In this document: positions 35,186 through 44,330 of the stretch, piece by piece
Position numbering within the stretch: position 1 is the first letter of the stretch
Layout: each line of letters begins with the position of its first letter
Assembly (NCBI RefSeq): GCF_000622005.1
Contig: NZ_JHWV01000011.1
Span: forward strand, 50,558 to 114,557
Direction of reading: 5' to 3'
Source of the DNA: Anaerovibrio sp. RM50
GTDB taxonomy: Bacteria; Bacillota; Negativicutes; Selenomonadales; Selenomonadaceae
Length of the DNA: 64,000 nucleotides
Made by a program: the position numbers and the translations under genes
The notes under the pieces: generated by a model
Seen by the model: only the letters and a program-made list of their open reading frames with translations
Told to the model about the DNA's origin: nothing
Database searches by the model: none

Positions 35186-36439
35186 TCATTTCCGACCATC
35201 AATAAACTGATCGTAGCTTACAGCCTGAGTATGCTTGGTGTGTGCCCATTCATGCTCATTGCGGTGAATGAAGCCCAGGAATACGATTGGCAGCCAGGAA
35301 TAAATAAACACCTGGTAAAGCGGTATATACAGCCATGCCTTCCACTTAGCCTTCATCTTGATGAGGATAATCATTGGCAGCAAATACTGAATAATGGTTA
35401 TGGCCGTCATAAGATGGTTTGGCATAAAGGCGTAAATACTGGTATAAATCTGCTGGCCATAAATCTGCTGAATATAGCCCATGAGAATAAAGAAGGCAGT
35501 AAACATCAGGAAATATGGCTGGATAAGGTACAGACAGCCGTCCAAAATCGGAATACTGCGCTGCTTGATACCCTCTTTAAAAAGCTTTGGAATAAAGCGG
35601 TGTGCCACGTCAAACTGGCCCTGGGCCCAGCGCTTTCTCTGATACCAGGACTGCATGAAGGTAAGTGGCTTCTCATCGTAGATAATGGCATCCACGGCCC
35701 AGGTGGTCTTAATGCCCTCCACCAGTGACTTCATGGTAAATTCCATATCCTCAACAAGGCAGTTGGCACGCCAGCCATGACGCTTCAAAACCTCGGTGGT
35801 AATACACATACCAGTACCGCCCAGAACGGCGGAGAGACCCAGATTTGTCTTGGCCTGATGAATCAAATAGTCAATAACCCAGAAGGAAAGGGCAAAGGTG
35901 GCGGAAACCCAGGAATCATAAGGATTTTTGGCATCCAAAAAGCCCTGGATAATCTTGGCACCCTTCACAAGGTGATGGTTCATCTCAATGAGGAAACGTG
36001 GATGCACCAGATTATCTGCATCAAAGATACAAACCGCATCGTAAGGCTTTTCCATGTCCTTTTCCATGTCAAAGAGCTTGGCAAACATCCAGTCAAGGGC
36101 ATAGCCCTTGGTCTTCTTTTCAGGATCAAAGCGCTCGCAGACAATGGCCCCGGCCTCGCGGGAAACCTTGGCAGTATCATCTGTGCAGTTATCGGCAATT
36201 ACATAAATATCATACAGCTCTTTAGGATAATCCAGCTCCTGAAGATTTTTAACAAGATGTCCAACCACGGCCTGCTCGTTATGGGCCGCAATAAGACAGG
36301 CAAACTTCTTCTCCGGGGTGGTAATTTTCTTCTCTCTGAACACCACCAGACCGAAGAAGCCAATTACAAAGAAATATATAGTGAAACAAAACAGAAAAAT
36401 CTGTAATGGAATCATTATTATATCAAGAGGATAAAACAT
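35186..36439 (-). CDS. Membrane glycosyltransferase family 2
   Basis: About 417 residues from the ATG at 36439 (AAGGAG upstream). An N-terminal membrane helix is followed by a GT-A domain (CLIAAHNEQAVVGHLVKNL, DNCTDDTAKV, DADNLVHPRFL) and the processive-type motif QRKRWAQGQ. C-terminal membrane helices follow. The layout resembles synthases of surface polysaccharides such as poly-N-acetylglucosamine or cellulose-like GTs; the sugar is unknown. It is immediately downstream of pssA and psd. Confidence 0.85.
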   Translation of the reverse strand: MFYPLDIIMIPLQIFLFCFTIYFFVIGFFGLVVFREKKITTPEKKFACLIAAHNEQAVVGHLVKNLQELDYPKELYDIYVIADNCTDDTAKVSREAGAIVCERFDPEKKTKGYALDWMFAKLFDMEKDMEKPYDAVCIFDADNLVHPRFLIEMNHHLVKGAKIIQGFLDAKNPYDSWVSATFALSFWVIDYLIHQAKTNLGLSAVLGGTGMCITTEVLKRHGWRANCLVEDMEFTMKSLVEGIKTTWAVDAIIYDEKPLTFMQSWYQRKRWAQGQFDVAHRFIPKLFKEGIKQRSIPILDGCLYLIQPYFLMFTAFFILMGYIQQIYGQQIYTSIYAFMPNHLMTAITIIQYLLPMIILIKMKAKWKAWLYIPLYQVFIYSWLPIVFLGFIHRNEHEWAHTKHTQAVSYDQFIDGRK

Positions 36440-36478
36440 TAAATTTTTTCTCCTTTTTGACAACAAACATTATCCAAC

Positions 36479-37183
36479 TTATTTGTTGCCGGAAATAAGA
36501 TTAATACTGTGATTTACAATACCAAAAATCGCATAGGACGCAAAAATACCAAAAAGCACTGCATAACCGATGCCATCAATGCCCAGCCAAAGGATAGCTG
36601 CAAATACAGCTGCCGCAACTACCTTGGCAACCAGATTCATCTTCTCCCCGTCGCCCTTGAAATCAGGATAATGAACGGTGCTGACCATGAGATATGCCAC
36701 CACCATGACAATTACAGGATATGCGTAGGATATTTCATCCAGATTGTAGCCAATGGCATTAATAAGCAAAGTGGAGGTGGCAATAAGACAGCCACCGGCG
36801 GGAATAGCCAGCCCCATGAAATAGCCATGAACCACAGTAGTATTAACGTTAAAGCGGGCCAGACGCCACATACCGCAAAGGGCAAAGAAAATTGCCGCAA
36901 CACAGCCGAAAATACCGAAATCAGCCAGCTGAAGCTTATAAGCCAGCATGGCAGGAGCAGCACCAAAGGAAACCAGATCGCACAAGGAATCCATTTCCTT
37001 GCCCATCTCGGAGCTTACCCCCAAAGCACGGGCAGTACGTCCGTCCAGGCCGTCAGCAACCAGCGCCAGCAAAATACATACAGCGCCGAAGGTCAGATTA
37101 TCATTAAATGTACACAGAATGGAAATCATTCCGAAAACAAGATTTGCGGAAGTAAACGCATTAGGAATTACAGATTTGCTCAT
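36479..37183 (-). CDS. pssA: CDP-diacylglycerol--serine O-phosphatidyltransferase
   Basis: 234 residues with several membrane helices. The CDP-alcohol phosphatidyltransferase motif is present as DGLDGRTARA, then G and two Asp residues (MDSLCD). It makes phosphatidylserine, which the Psd protein encoded just upstream (1-bp overlap) decarboxylates to phosphatidylethanolamine. That lipid is the donor for the EptA-like protein at 32265. Confidence 0.92.
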   Translation of the reverse strand: MSKSVIPNAFTSANLVFGMISILCTFNDNLTFGAVCILLALVADGLDGRTARALGVSSEMGKEMDSLCDLVSFGAAPAMLAYKLQLADFGIFGCVAAIFFALCGMWRLARFNVNTTVVHGYFMGLAIPAGGCLIATSTLLINAIGYNLDEISYAYPVIVMVVAYLMVSTVHYPDFKGDGEKMNLVAKVVAAAVFAAILWLGIDGIGYAVLFGIFASYAIFGIVNHSINLISGNK

Positions 37184-37830
37184 TAGTCCTTAATCCTCCC
37201 CACAATGGTCTCTCCTCCATGAACCTTGTCACCCTTCTTCATAAGAACCTCAACGTTCTTAGGCACCACAATCTCAGTACATGAAGCAAATTTAATAAGA
37301 CCGTATACATCGCCCTTCTCCATCTTATCGTCCAAAGTTACCCATGAAACAATACGGCGGGCCAAAATTCCTGCAATCTGAGTTACAGTAACCTTTAATC
37401 TGTCATTTTCAATACCAATCATGTGGCGCTCATTTTCAAAGCCCACCTCGTCCTTGTAGGCCGGCTTAAAGCGGCCGCAGACATACTTCTGGGTCTTGAT
37501 CTCCCCCGCAATAGGACTGCGGTTCACGTGAACGCTGAAAATGGACAGGAAGATAATTACCTTTGTTCCGGGACCCTTCAAAAAGTCATCGTACTCAACA
37601 TCCACCACATCCTGCACTGTTCCGTCTGCAGGTGAAACAATGAGGTCCTCATCTGCGGGGATAACACGGTCCGGATTTCTGAAAAAATATGTAAAGTATA
37701 CTGCCAATATTCCCGGCACCACTGCACCCAATGGGCCCAGCACAATTCCCAGGAAGGCAGCAACAGCCAAAGCTCCGAAAATGAAAACGTATCCTTCTCT
37801 TACAATATGGAATTTACCCAAAATTTGCAC
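37183..37830 (-). CDS. psd: Phosphatidylserine decarboxylase, short type
   Basis: 215 residues. The N-terminal membrane segment is followed by the family blocks PADEDLIVSPADGTV, FLSIFSVHVNRSPI and GLIKFASCTEIVVP. The last holds the Ser that becomes the pyruvoyl group after self-cleavage; here it is Ala-Ser-Cys instead of the common Gly-Ser. Overlaps pssA by 1 bp and works on its product. Confidence 0.92.
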   Translation of the reverse strand: MQILGKFHIVREGYVFIFGALAVAAFLGIVLGPLGAVVPGILAVYFTYFFRNPDRVIPADEDLIVSPADGTVQDVVDVEYDDFLKGPGTKVIIFLSIFSVHVNRSPIAGEIKTQKYVCGRFKPAYKDEVGFENERHMIGIENDRLKVTVTQIAGILARRIVSWVTLDDKMEKGDVYGLIKFASCTEIVVPKNVEVLMKKGDKVHGGETIVGRIKD

Positions 37831-37910
37831 CTCCCGATACGGCTTTAAACCTGTGATATTATACTACCAGCCTAAAGCCTTTGTCTATAAATTAGCGCTT
37901 TTTTCCCGAA

Positions 37911-38639
37911 TTATTTTTTGCTTCCCATAACTTTAAATACAAATTTTGGGAGTGCCATAAGACGGCCAATACGGCTAGGCTGCTTCAGGCCGCGGAACAG
38001 CCACTCCAGCTTTGCCTTCTGCATCCAAAGAGGTGCACGCTGCATAACCCCGGCCATAACATCAAAGGATCCGCCTACACCAATGGAAACCGGAACCTCC
38101 AGCTCCTTCATGTGGGCATAAAGCCATTTTTCCTGCTTTGGAACCCCCAAAGCCACGAACAAAATATCCGGCTTGGCGGCCTTAATATCAGCAATAATCT
38201 GTGGCTCATCATCAGCTGTAAAGAATCCGTTACGGGTTCCTACTATGTTAATACCAGGATACCACTCCTCCGCCTTCTTCTTGGCCAAATCCGCCACCCC
38301 AGGGGCAGAACCAAAGAAATAGATGCGCTGATTCTTCACGGGAGCCAGCTTCATCAGCTCCTGGGAAAGGTCATAGCCAGCCACCCGTTCAGGCATTGGA
38401 TGGCCCAGATAGCCAGCGGCCCACACAGTGCCCGCTCCATCCGGCACCACAAGATCTGCCGCATTCAAGATGGTCTTCAGCTCCTCGTCATAGGTAGCCC
38501 GCATTATCATTTCTGCATTGGCGGTGGCCACCAGGGTACTCTCCCCCTTTTCAATGAAGCCCTCCACAGTTTCCACTGCCTCGGCCATCGTAGGGGAATC
38601 CACCTTTACCCCAAGGATTTCAACTTTATCTAAAGACAT
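37911..38639 (-). CDS. WecG/TagA/CpsF-family glycosyltransferase (GT26)
   Basis: About 242 residues from the ATG at 38639 (AGGAGGCAAATA upstream). GT26 motifs are VATANAEMIMRA, LVVPDGAGTVWA, VYFFGSAPGVA-like (RIYFFGSAPGVADLA), LFVALGVPKQEKW and GVGGSFDVMAG. Such enzymes add ManNAc or related sugars to lipid-linked GlcNAc in surface-polymer synthesis. Cytosolic, membrane-associated. Confidence 0.9.
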   Translation of the reverse strand: MSLDKVEILGVKVDSPTMAEAVETVEGFIEKGESTLVATANAEMIMRATYDEELKTILNAADLVVPDGAGTVWAAGYLGHPMPERVAGYDLSQELMKLAPVKNQRIYFFGSAPGVADLAKKKAEEWYPGINIVGTRNGFFTADDEPQIIADIKAAKPDILFVALGVPKQEKWLYAHMKELEVPVSIGVGGSFDVMAGVMQRAPLWMQKAKLEWLFRGLKQPSRIGRLMALPKFVFKVMGSKK

Positions 38640-38726
38640 TATTTGCCTCCTAAATTTCAAAAATACAACCTACATTGTAACACAAAAGCATAAAGAAGGC
38701 TACATATCTCTCCCGAAAAAACCATA

Positions 38727-38760
38727 AGAAAAGGGACCGCTTTGCAGTCAGCCCCTTTTA
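38727..38760 (-). terminator. Possible Rho-independent terminator
   Basis: AAAAGGGGCTGACTGC pairs imperfectly with GCGGTCCCTTTT on the minus strand. It lies between the aspS end and the GT26 gene. Confidence 0.4.
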
Positions 38761-38781
38761 TATGAGTGAATACTATTAGTT

Positions 38782-38925
38782 TATAACGCCATTGTTCAAA
38801 TTTTTCTTCTTTAGAAGAAAAATCTTCCAATTAGCGTTTCAACGAGCTGGGAGATATTCTCACCAGCTGTTGTAGTTTGTTTTCCCCCACCTAAAGAGGA
38901 AGGGGACATCTTAAAGCTCGTTATA
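38782..38925 (+). repeat. Structured dispersed repeat, copy B (144 bp)
   Basis: Starts TATAACGCC and ends AGCTCGTTATA, with the last base directly next to the aspS stop codon. The stems AACGC/GCGTT and AACGAGCT/AGCTCGTT enclose one and two hairpins. Nearly identical to copy C (45176) and to copy A without its insertion. Confidence 0.9.
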
Positions 38926-40725
38926 TTAGTCTTCCTTAACCTTTTTCTTTACGTGGGTGCGGATGGAAAGCTCCTTCAGCTGCTTCTCATCAACCTCGGA
39001 AGGAGCCTGGGACATAACATCGGATGCACTCTGGGTCTTAGGGAATGCGATAACGTCACGGATGGACTTTCTCTTGGCCATGAGCATAACCAGACGATCA
39101 AGACCAAATGCCAGACCACCATGAGGTGGAGCACCGTACTTGAAGGCATCCAGCATGAAGCCGAACTTCTCATGAGCAGCCTCAGGAGTGAGACCGATAG
39201 CCTCAAATACCTTCTCCTGTAGATCCCCCTGATAAATACGGAGGGAACCGCCACCGATTTCCACGCCGTTAAGAACCATATCGTAAGCAATGGCCTTAAC
39301 CTTGCCAGGGTCAGTGGTAAGATACTGAACGTCCTCATCACGAGGTGCGGTGAATGGATGATGCATTGCCTTCCAACGCTTATCCTCTTCGCTGTACTCA
39401 AACATAGGGAAATCAACTACCCACAGGAAGCTCAGCTTGTCAGGGTCAATGAGGCCGCGACGGCGGGCCATCTCAAGACGGAGCTCGCCAAGAGCCTGGG
39501 CAACTACCAATGGCTTGTCAGCAATTACCAGAAGCAGATCGCCGGTCTTTGCGCCAGTGGCCTTCTTGATTTCCTCGAAGGTTTCATCGGAATAGAACTT
39601 CTTAAATGGAGACTTAACGCCCTCTTCAGTATACTGAATCCAGGCCAGTCCCTTTGCGCCGTAGCCCTGTACATACTGAACGAGGCCATCCAGCTCGCGG
39701 CGAGGAATATTTGCATAATCCTCAACGTTAATAACCTTAACCTGTCCGCCGTTCTCCAGAACGGAGGCAAATACCTTGAAGTCAGAGCCCTTAACGTACT
39801 CGGAAATATCCATGAGCTCCATGCCGAAACGGAGATCAGGCTTGTCGGAACCATAACGCTCCATAGCCTCATCCCAGGTCATGCGCTGGAATTTCTCAGG
39901 CAGCTTAACATCCAGAGCCTTCTCGAAAATTTCACCCATCATGCCTTCCATCATGGTAAGGATGGTCTCCTGATCGATGAAGGACATTTCGATATCCAGC
40001 TGGGTAAACTCTGGCTGGCGGTCAGCACGCAAATCCTCATCACGGAAGCAGCGTACAATCTGGAAATACTTCTCAAAGCCGGAAAGCATGAGAATCTGCT
40101 TGTAAATCTGTGGAGACTGTGGCAGAGCGTAGAACTCACCAGGATTCAGACGGCTTGGAACAAGGAAGTCGCGGGCACCCTCAGGGGTAGACTTGCAGAG
40201 CATTGGAGTCTCAATCTCCAAAAAGCCGTTTCTGTCAAAGTAGTCGCGCATAATCTTGGTTACGCGATGACGAAGCATGAGGCACTTCTGCATCTCAGGG
40301 CGACGCAGATCAAGATAACGATACTTCAGACGAAGCATCTCATCCACCTCGATACCATCCTGAATATAGAATGGAGGGGTCTTTGCCTTGTTGAGGATAC
40401 GCAGCTCCTTAACTACAACCTCGATTTCACCAGTTGCCATGTTAGGGTTGATGGTCTCCTGGCTGCGGGCACGAACATCACCCTTTACAGCCAAAACGAA
40501 CTCGCTGCGGATGGTCTCAGCCTTGTGGAAGGCCTCCTCACCAATAGCAGCCTCATCAAATACAATCTGAACCAGGCCGGAGCGATCACGGAAGTCTATA
40601 AAAATCAGACCACCATGGTCACGACGACGGGAAGCCCAACCACAGAGAACGACCTCACTGCCAACGTTATCCTTACGCAGCTCACCGCAATGATGAGAAC
40701 GCTTCAAACCTTCTAAAGTATCCAT
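38926..40725 (-). CDS. aspS: Aspartyl-tRNA synthetase
   Basis: 599 residues. The anticodon-binding OB domain (VVLCGWASRRRDHGGLIFID) is followed by class II motifs 1-3 (motif 2 near YFQIVRCFRDEDLRADRQPE; motif 3 HGGLAFGLDRLVMLM). The bacterial GAD insert is present in the middle. It charges tRNA-Asp (possibly also tRNA-Asn). It follows hisS, a common pairing in Firmicutes. Copy B of the structured repeat abuts its stop codon. Confidence 0.97.
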   Translation of the reverse strand: MDTLEGLKRSHHCGELRKDNVGSEVVLCGWASRRRDHGGLIFIDFRDRSGLVQIVFDEAAIGEEAFHKAETIRSEFVLAVKGDVRARSQETINPNMATGEIEVVVKELRILNKAKTPPFYIQDGIEVDEMLRLKYRYLDLRRPEMQKCLMLRHRVTKIMRDYFDRNGFLEIETPMLCKSTPEGARDFLVPSRLNPGEFYALPQSPQIYKQILMLSGFEKYFQIVRCFRDEDLRADRQPEFTQLDIEMSFIDQETILTMMEGMMGEIFEKALDVKLPEKFQRMTWDEAMERYGSDKPDLRFGMELMDISEYVKGSDFKVFASVLENGGQVKVINVEDYANIPRRELDGLVQYVQGYGAKGLAWIQYTEEGVKSPFKKFYSDETFEEIKKATGAKTGDLLLVIADKPLVVAQALGELRLEMARRRGLIDPDKLSFLWVVDFPMFEYSEEDKRWKAMHHPFTAPRDEDVQYLTTDPGKVKAIAYDMVLNGVEIGGGSLRIYQGDLQEKVFEAIGLTPEAAHEKFGFMLDAFKYGAPPHGGLAFGLDRLVMLMAKRKSIRDVIAFPKTQSASDVMSQAPSEVDEKQLKELSIRTHVKKKVKED

Positions 40726-40763
40726 TTAATTCTTCACCTCATACAAATATTTTTTGGGTATAT

Positions 40764-42014
40764 TTATTTTAATTTACTAATAAGCTCATTTACAGGAACC
40801 TTTTCCTGCTCGCTGCCAGCCATATCACGGAGCATTACCACTCCCTCTGAAAGCTCATCGTCACCCATGATGGCGGCAAATTTTGCTCCCAGCTTGTTGG
40901 CCTGCTTCATCTGTGCCTTCATGCTGCGGCCAGCATAGTCAACTGCTGCACTGAAGCCCGCATCACGGAGATCCATAACCAGCTTAAAGGCCTCCTCCTG
41001 TGCTGCTTCACCCAAGGCTACCACATACACATCTACGCTGCGGTTCTTATCTGGCAACAGCCCCTGCTTTTCAAGGGCCAGAAGAACTCTTTCCAGACCG
41101 GTGGCAAAACCAACGGCCGGAGTAGGGTTTCCCCCCATTTCCTCAATAAGACCATCATAGCGGCCGCCGCCAGCCACAGCACTCTGTGCCCCCAGTGGCG
41201 GATACTTGATCTCAAAGGCTGTCTTGGTGTAATAATCAAGACCACGAACCAGACGTGGATCCAGTTCAAACTTGACCCCTGCCTTCTCAAGGTGCTTCTG
41301 CAGCTTCTGGAAGTGGTCAGAGCACTCATCGCAGAGACAGTCGGTAATCTTTGGGGCATCCTTCATATAAGGCTTTTCTGCATCCTTCTTGCAGTCCAGA
41401 ATACGCATTGGCGCACGGTCAAAACGGCTGCGGCAGTCCCCACAAAGATCATCCAGCTTGTCACGGAAGAAGTCCTGCAGCATGGTGCGGTACTTGGCGC
41501 GACATGTAGGACAGCCCACGGAATTAATGTAAAGCTCCAGATCATTGAGGCCAAGGCCCTGCAGCAGCTTCATGGCCAAAAGGATAATCTCCGCATCCAC
41601 AGCAGGATTGGATTCGCCAATGGCCTCCACACCGAACTGGTGGAATTCACGCATACGGCCGGCCTGAGGGCGGTCATAGCGGAACATGGAGCCAATATAA
41701 AACAGCTTGGTCAGGGCATTTTCAGCATAAAGCTTGTTCTGGAGATAGGCCCGGACAGCAGATGCAGTATTCTCAGGACGAAGGGTGATACTTCTTTCAC
41801 CTCTGTCGGTGAAGGTGTACATTTCCTTGTCCACCACATCGGTGCCCTCGCCGATACCACGCTGAAAGAGCTCTGTGTGCTCAAACATTGGGGTTCTGAT
41901 CTCCTGATAGCCAAACCGCCTGCAAAGAGAGCGGATGCTGTTCTCCACATAGAGCCAGTCACCCACTGTATCCGGCAGTATATCCTTGGTGCCCCTTGGA
42001 GCATTTGTCAACAT
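40764..42014 (-). CDS. hisS: Histidyl-tRNA synthetase
   Basis: 416 residues. Class II synthetase: RGTKDILPD at the N-terminus, motif 2 GSMFRYDRPQAGRMREFHQF, histidine motifs LVRGLDYYTKTAFE and AVAGGGRYDGL, and a C-terminal anticodon-binding domain. A Cys cluster (SVGCPTCRAKYR, LCGDCRSRF, CLCDECSDHF) is inserted, as in clostridial-type enzymes. No T-box leader is visible upstream. Confidence 0.97.
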   Translation of the reverse strand: MLTNAPRGTKDILPDTVGDWLYVENSIRSLCRRFGYQEIRTPMFEHTELFQRGIGEGTDVVDKEMYTFTDRGERSITLRPENTASAVRAYLQNKLYAENALTKLFYIGSMFRYDRPQAGRMREFHQFGVEAIGESNPAVDAEIILLAMKLLQGLGLNDLELYINSVGCPTCRAKYRTMLQDFFRDKLDDLCGDCRSRFDRAPMRILDCKKDAEKPYMKDAPKITDCLCDECSDHFQKLQKHLEKAGVKFELDPRLVRGLDYYTKTAFEIKYPPLGAQSAVAGGGRYDGLIEEMGGNPTPAVGFATGLERVLLALEKQGLLPDKNRSVDVYVVALGEAAQEEAFKLVMDLRDAGFSAAVDYAGRSMKAQMKQANKLGAKFAAIMGDDELSEGVVMLRDMAGSEQEKVPVNELISKLK

Positions 42015-42066
42015 ATTATAAAAACCTCCTTTGCTTCGTAAAAAGCAAGGTATTGCAATCTATTTA

Positions 42067-43560
42067 TTATTCAGGCTGGCCATAAGCCTCAGCTATAAGC
42101 TTTGCCCGTTTATCAATGTAAATATCAATATCCCGCAGATATGTAATCAGATCCTTGGCATTAAATGAGGATTTAAGCCGCTTTTCACGGAAATTTACCA
42201 CCTTGCTGGTGGCCGCCCCCCCGATACCAAGTATTGTCTGATGCTCCTCCATTATCTGGATATTGTAAATGCTTTCTGCCCCCTTGCGGCAGCAGCCCAC
42301 ATTTTCCAGCTGACCGCTCATATACCCCTGACGATAGAGGTAATACGGCTTCATGCCGGCTTTATCAATATAGCTCATGGCCATGCGGAACATTTCCCGA
42401 CAGGTCCTGTCATCGGGCAGCTCATATTCCTCAAGATTCATCTTCAGGACCGAACCCCGCTTCAGGGCCAATGAATGAAGGGTAATGTCATCAGGGCCAA
42501 GGGCCACTATTTTCTTCATTGTGTCCTCAATATCAGCCACCCCTTCGCCGGGAAGACCAATAATAAGGTCCATATTAATTTCCGGAATTCCCGCATCACG
42601 CAAATCATTAAACATGGTGACAATAGCCTCCGGACTGTGATTGCGCCCGATACGCTTCAGTGTACGGGGCTGCATGGTTTGCGGATTTACGCTGACCCTG
42701 GTGACCTTCATATCAGCCATGGTCTTGATTTTCTCAGGGGACATACTGTCAGGCCTTCCCGCCTCCACCGTAAACTCAATGGTGTGCTCGCAGAAAAAGG
42801 CATCCCGCACAGCAGTCAGCATTTCGCGGAAATATTTATCTGGCAGGGAGGTTGGAGTACCGCCCCCCACGTATATAGACTGAACCTTGAAGCCATAATC
42901 CGCCACAGCCTGCTTTACTGCTCCCAGATCCTTATGGAATACCTCCATAAACTCATTGAGGCCCTCTTCCTTTGGAAGAATATTGGCGGGGAAGGAACAA
43001 TAGAGACAGCGGCTCAGACAGAAGGGAATGCCCACATAAATGCTGATGGTCTTTTCATCGGATTTTGCCAAAAACGGCAACTGGCGTATGGCCATATCCA
43101 CAATGGTAGTGGCCTTTTCCTCGCTGGCCTCATAATCGTGAAGCAGCCGCTCCACCACCTCATCCCTTGAAAGTCCCCCATCCAAAAGGCGGTGAACTAT
43201 CTTGGTAGGACGGACCCCATGAAGAATTCCCCAGGGGGCAGCCTCAAAGCCAAATTCCTTCCTGAAAAGCTGATAAAGATTCAGCTTTATCAGGCGGTGC
43301 TTTCCAGCGGCAAACCGCTCATCACTGCGGCCCTCAGTGGTCTGGGTCAGATGAACCTCTTTCCCGTCCACAGCGGTCATATTGATGATGGTCTCCACAA
43401 TGGGCACACTGCCCGGCTTAAGGTTATTTTCTATATTAAGTGTCTCCCAGGTGCAGTCGTCCTCGCAGCCCGTCTCAATCTTAAAGAGATTCAGCACTTC
43501 ACGGACTACCTTCACCACCACCTGGTCCTCACTATTTAATGTAAAGTTTTTAATTTTCAA
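42067..43560 (-). CDS. hemZ: Coproporphyrinogen dehydrogenase HemZ (radical SAM)
   Basis: About 497 residues. The radical-SAM motif CLSRCLYCSFP (Cx3Cx2C) near the middle is preceded by a long N-terminal region with GVRPTKIVHRLLD, typical of HemZ. YVGGGTPTSLP and MDLIIGLPGE are HemN/HemZ motifs. It is assigned to oxygen-independent coproporphyrinogen oxidation or to haem trafficking. The TTG at 43560 overlaps the Fur-family stop codon by 11 bp; upstream in-frame starts (43590, 43638) would overlap more. Hence the start is uncertain. Confidence 0.85.
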   Translation of the reverse strand: MKIKNFTLNSEDQVVVKVVREVLNLFKIETGCEDDCTWETLNIENNLKPGSVPIVETIINMTAVDGKEVHLTQTTEGRSDERFAAGKHRLIKLNLYQLFRKEFGFEAAPWGILHGVRPTKIVHRLLDGGLSRDEVVERLLHDYEASEEKATTIVDMAIRQLPFLAKSDEKTISIYVGIPFCLSRCLYCSFPANILPKEEGLNEFMEVFHKDLGAVKQAVADYGFKVQSIYVGGGTPTSLPDKYFREMLTAVRDAFFCEHTIEFTVEAGRPDSMSPEKIKTMADMKVTRVSVNPQTMQPRTLKRIGRNHSPEAIVTMFNDLRDAGIPEINMDLIIGLPGEGVADIEDTMKKIVALGPDDITLHSLALKRGSVLKMNLEEYELPDDRTCREMFRMAMSYIDKAGMKPYYLYRQGYMSGQLENVGCCRKGAESIYNIQIMEEHQTILGIGGAATSKVVNFREKRLKSSFNAKDLITYLRDIDIYIDKRAKLIAEAYGQPE

Positions 43561-44014
43561 GCTTTTTGGCACACTCCTGACAGTATCCATAGAACAGCAC
43601 CTGATGGTCGATAATGTTGAAGTTGCAGGTTTCGGCAATCTTCTGCTCCAACCCCTCCAGCATATCCTCAGAGAATTCTATAACCTTATCGCATTTTTTG
43701 CAAATAAGGTGATGGTGCTGATGACCATTTTCCTCGATTTTCTTCAGCTCGTAGCGGGCACGCTTCTCACCGAATTCCATCTTCTGGAGAATGTTCATTT
43801 CAGGACTGCACATTAATTCGAGAGTACGATATACAGTGGCCAGGCCAATGTCATATCCCTTATCCCGGAGAGTACGATGTACTTCCTCGGCACTAAGGTG
43901 TTCTCCTGTACTGTTTAAGAACACTTCCAATACATCCTGTCTCTGATGAGTAAGCTTGTACCGGCTGTTCTGGAGTCTTTTTTTCAGTTCTTCAATGCTA
44001 AATCCATCCTGCAT
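43550..44014 (-). CDS. Fur-family transcriptional regulator
   Basis: About 154 residues from the ATG at 44014 (GGGGGATAGAGAA upstream). A winged helix (HQRQDVLEVFLNS, GLATVYRTLELM) is followed by the metal-sensing dimerisation part (HQHHHLICKKCDKVIEF and YCQECAKK, with a structural CxxC pair). It could be Fur, PerR or Zur; the sensor ligands do not decide. It overlaps hemZ, suggesting control of haem synthesis by iron or peroxide. Confidence 0.88.
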   Translation of the reverse strand: MQDGFSIEELKKRLQNSRYKLTHQRQDVLEVFLNSTGEHLSAEEVHRTLRDKGYDIGLATVYRTLELMCSPEMNILQKMEFGEKRARYELKKIEENGHQHHHLICKKCDKVIEFSEDMLEGLEQKIAETCNFNIIDHQVLFYGYCQECAKKLEN

Positions 44015-44085
44015 TTCTCTATCCCCCGCATGCCAAAATTTTGTTCTTAACATTACTCTCCTATTTTACACTCCAATTATTGTAT

Positions 44086-44173
44086 TATAACGTAATTGTT
44101 CAATAATTTCCATAACTAGATGGAAATTATTCCTATTAAACGTTTCGACGAGCCCAAAAGCCTACTCGTCATA
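44086..44173 (+). repeat. Structured dispersed repeat, copy D (divergent, 88 bp)
   Basis: Same plan as copies A-C but with a different sequence. TATAACGT, then ATTGTTCAA and AATTTCCAT-AACTAG-ATGGAAATT, then ACGTT, then ACGAG..CTCGT and CATA. The stem AACGT/ACGTT replaces AACGC/GCGTT by a paired change. A second AATTTCCAT..ATGGAAATT hairpin lies at about 44188-44212. Confidence 0.7.
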
Positions 44174-44330
44174 CATTAAATGGTCAAGAATTTCCATAAC
44201 TATATGGAAATTGAAAATTTAAGTATACAAAATACATAAGAATAGACGTGTTTTTTTTAACATGCCTGATTTTTTGTGCTACATTGACTATAGTCCATCT
44301 ATATGTTTTTTTGAAAGGAGTGTTTTCACA

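Noticed and set aside
39358..40716. 452-aa plus-strand ORF opposite aspS
   Set aside because: Shadow ORF; aspS motifs are on the minus strand.
42015..42066. T-box leader for hisS or aspS
   Set aside because: The gaps upstream of hisS (about 50 bp) and aspS (about 40 bp) are too short and lack the T-box sequence.
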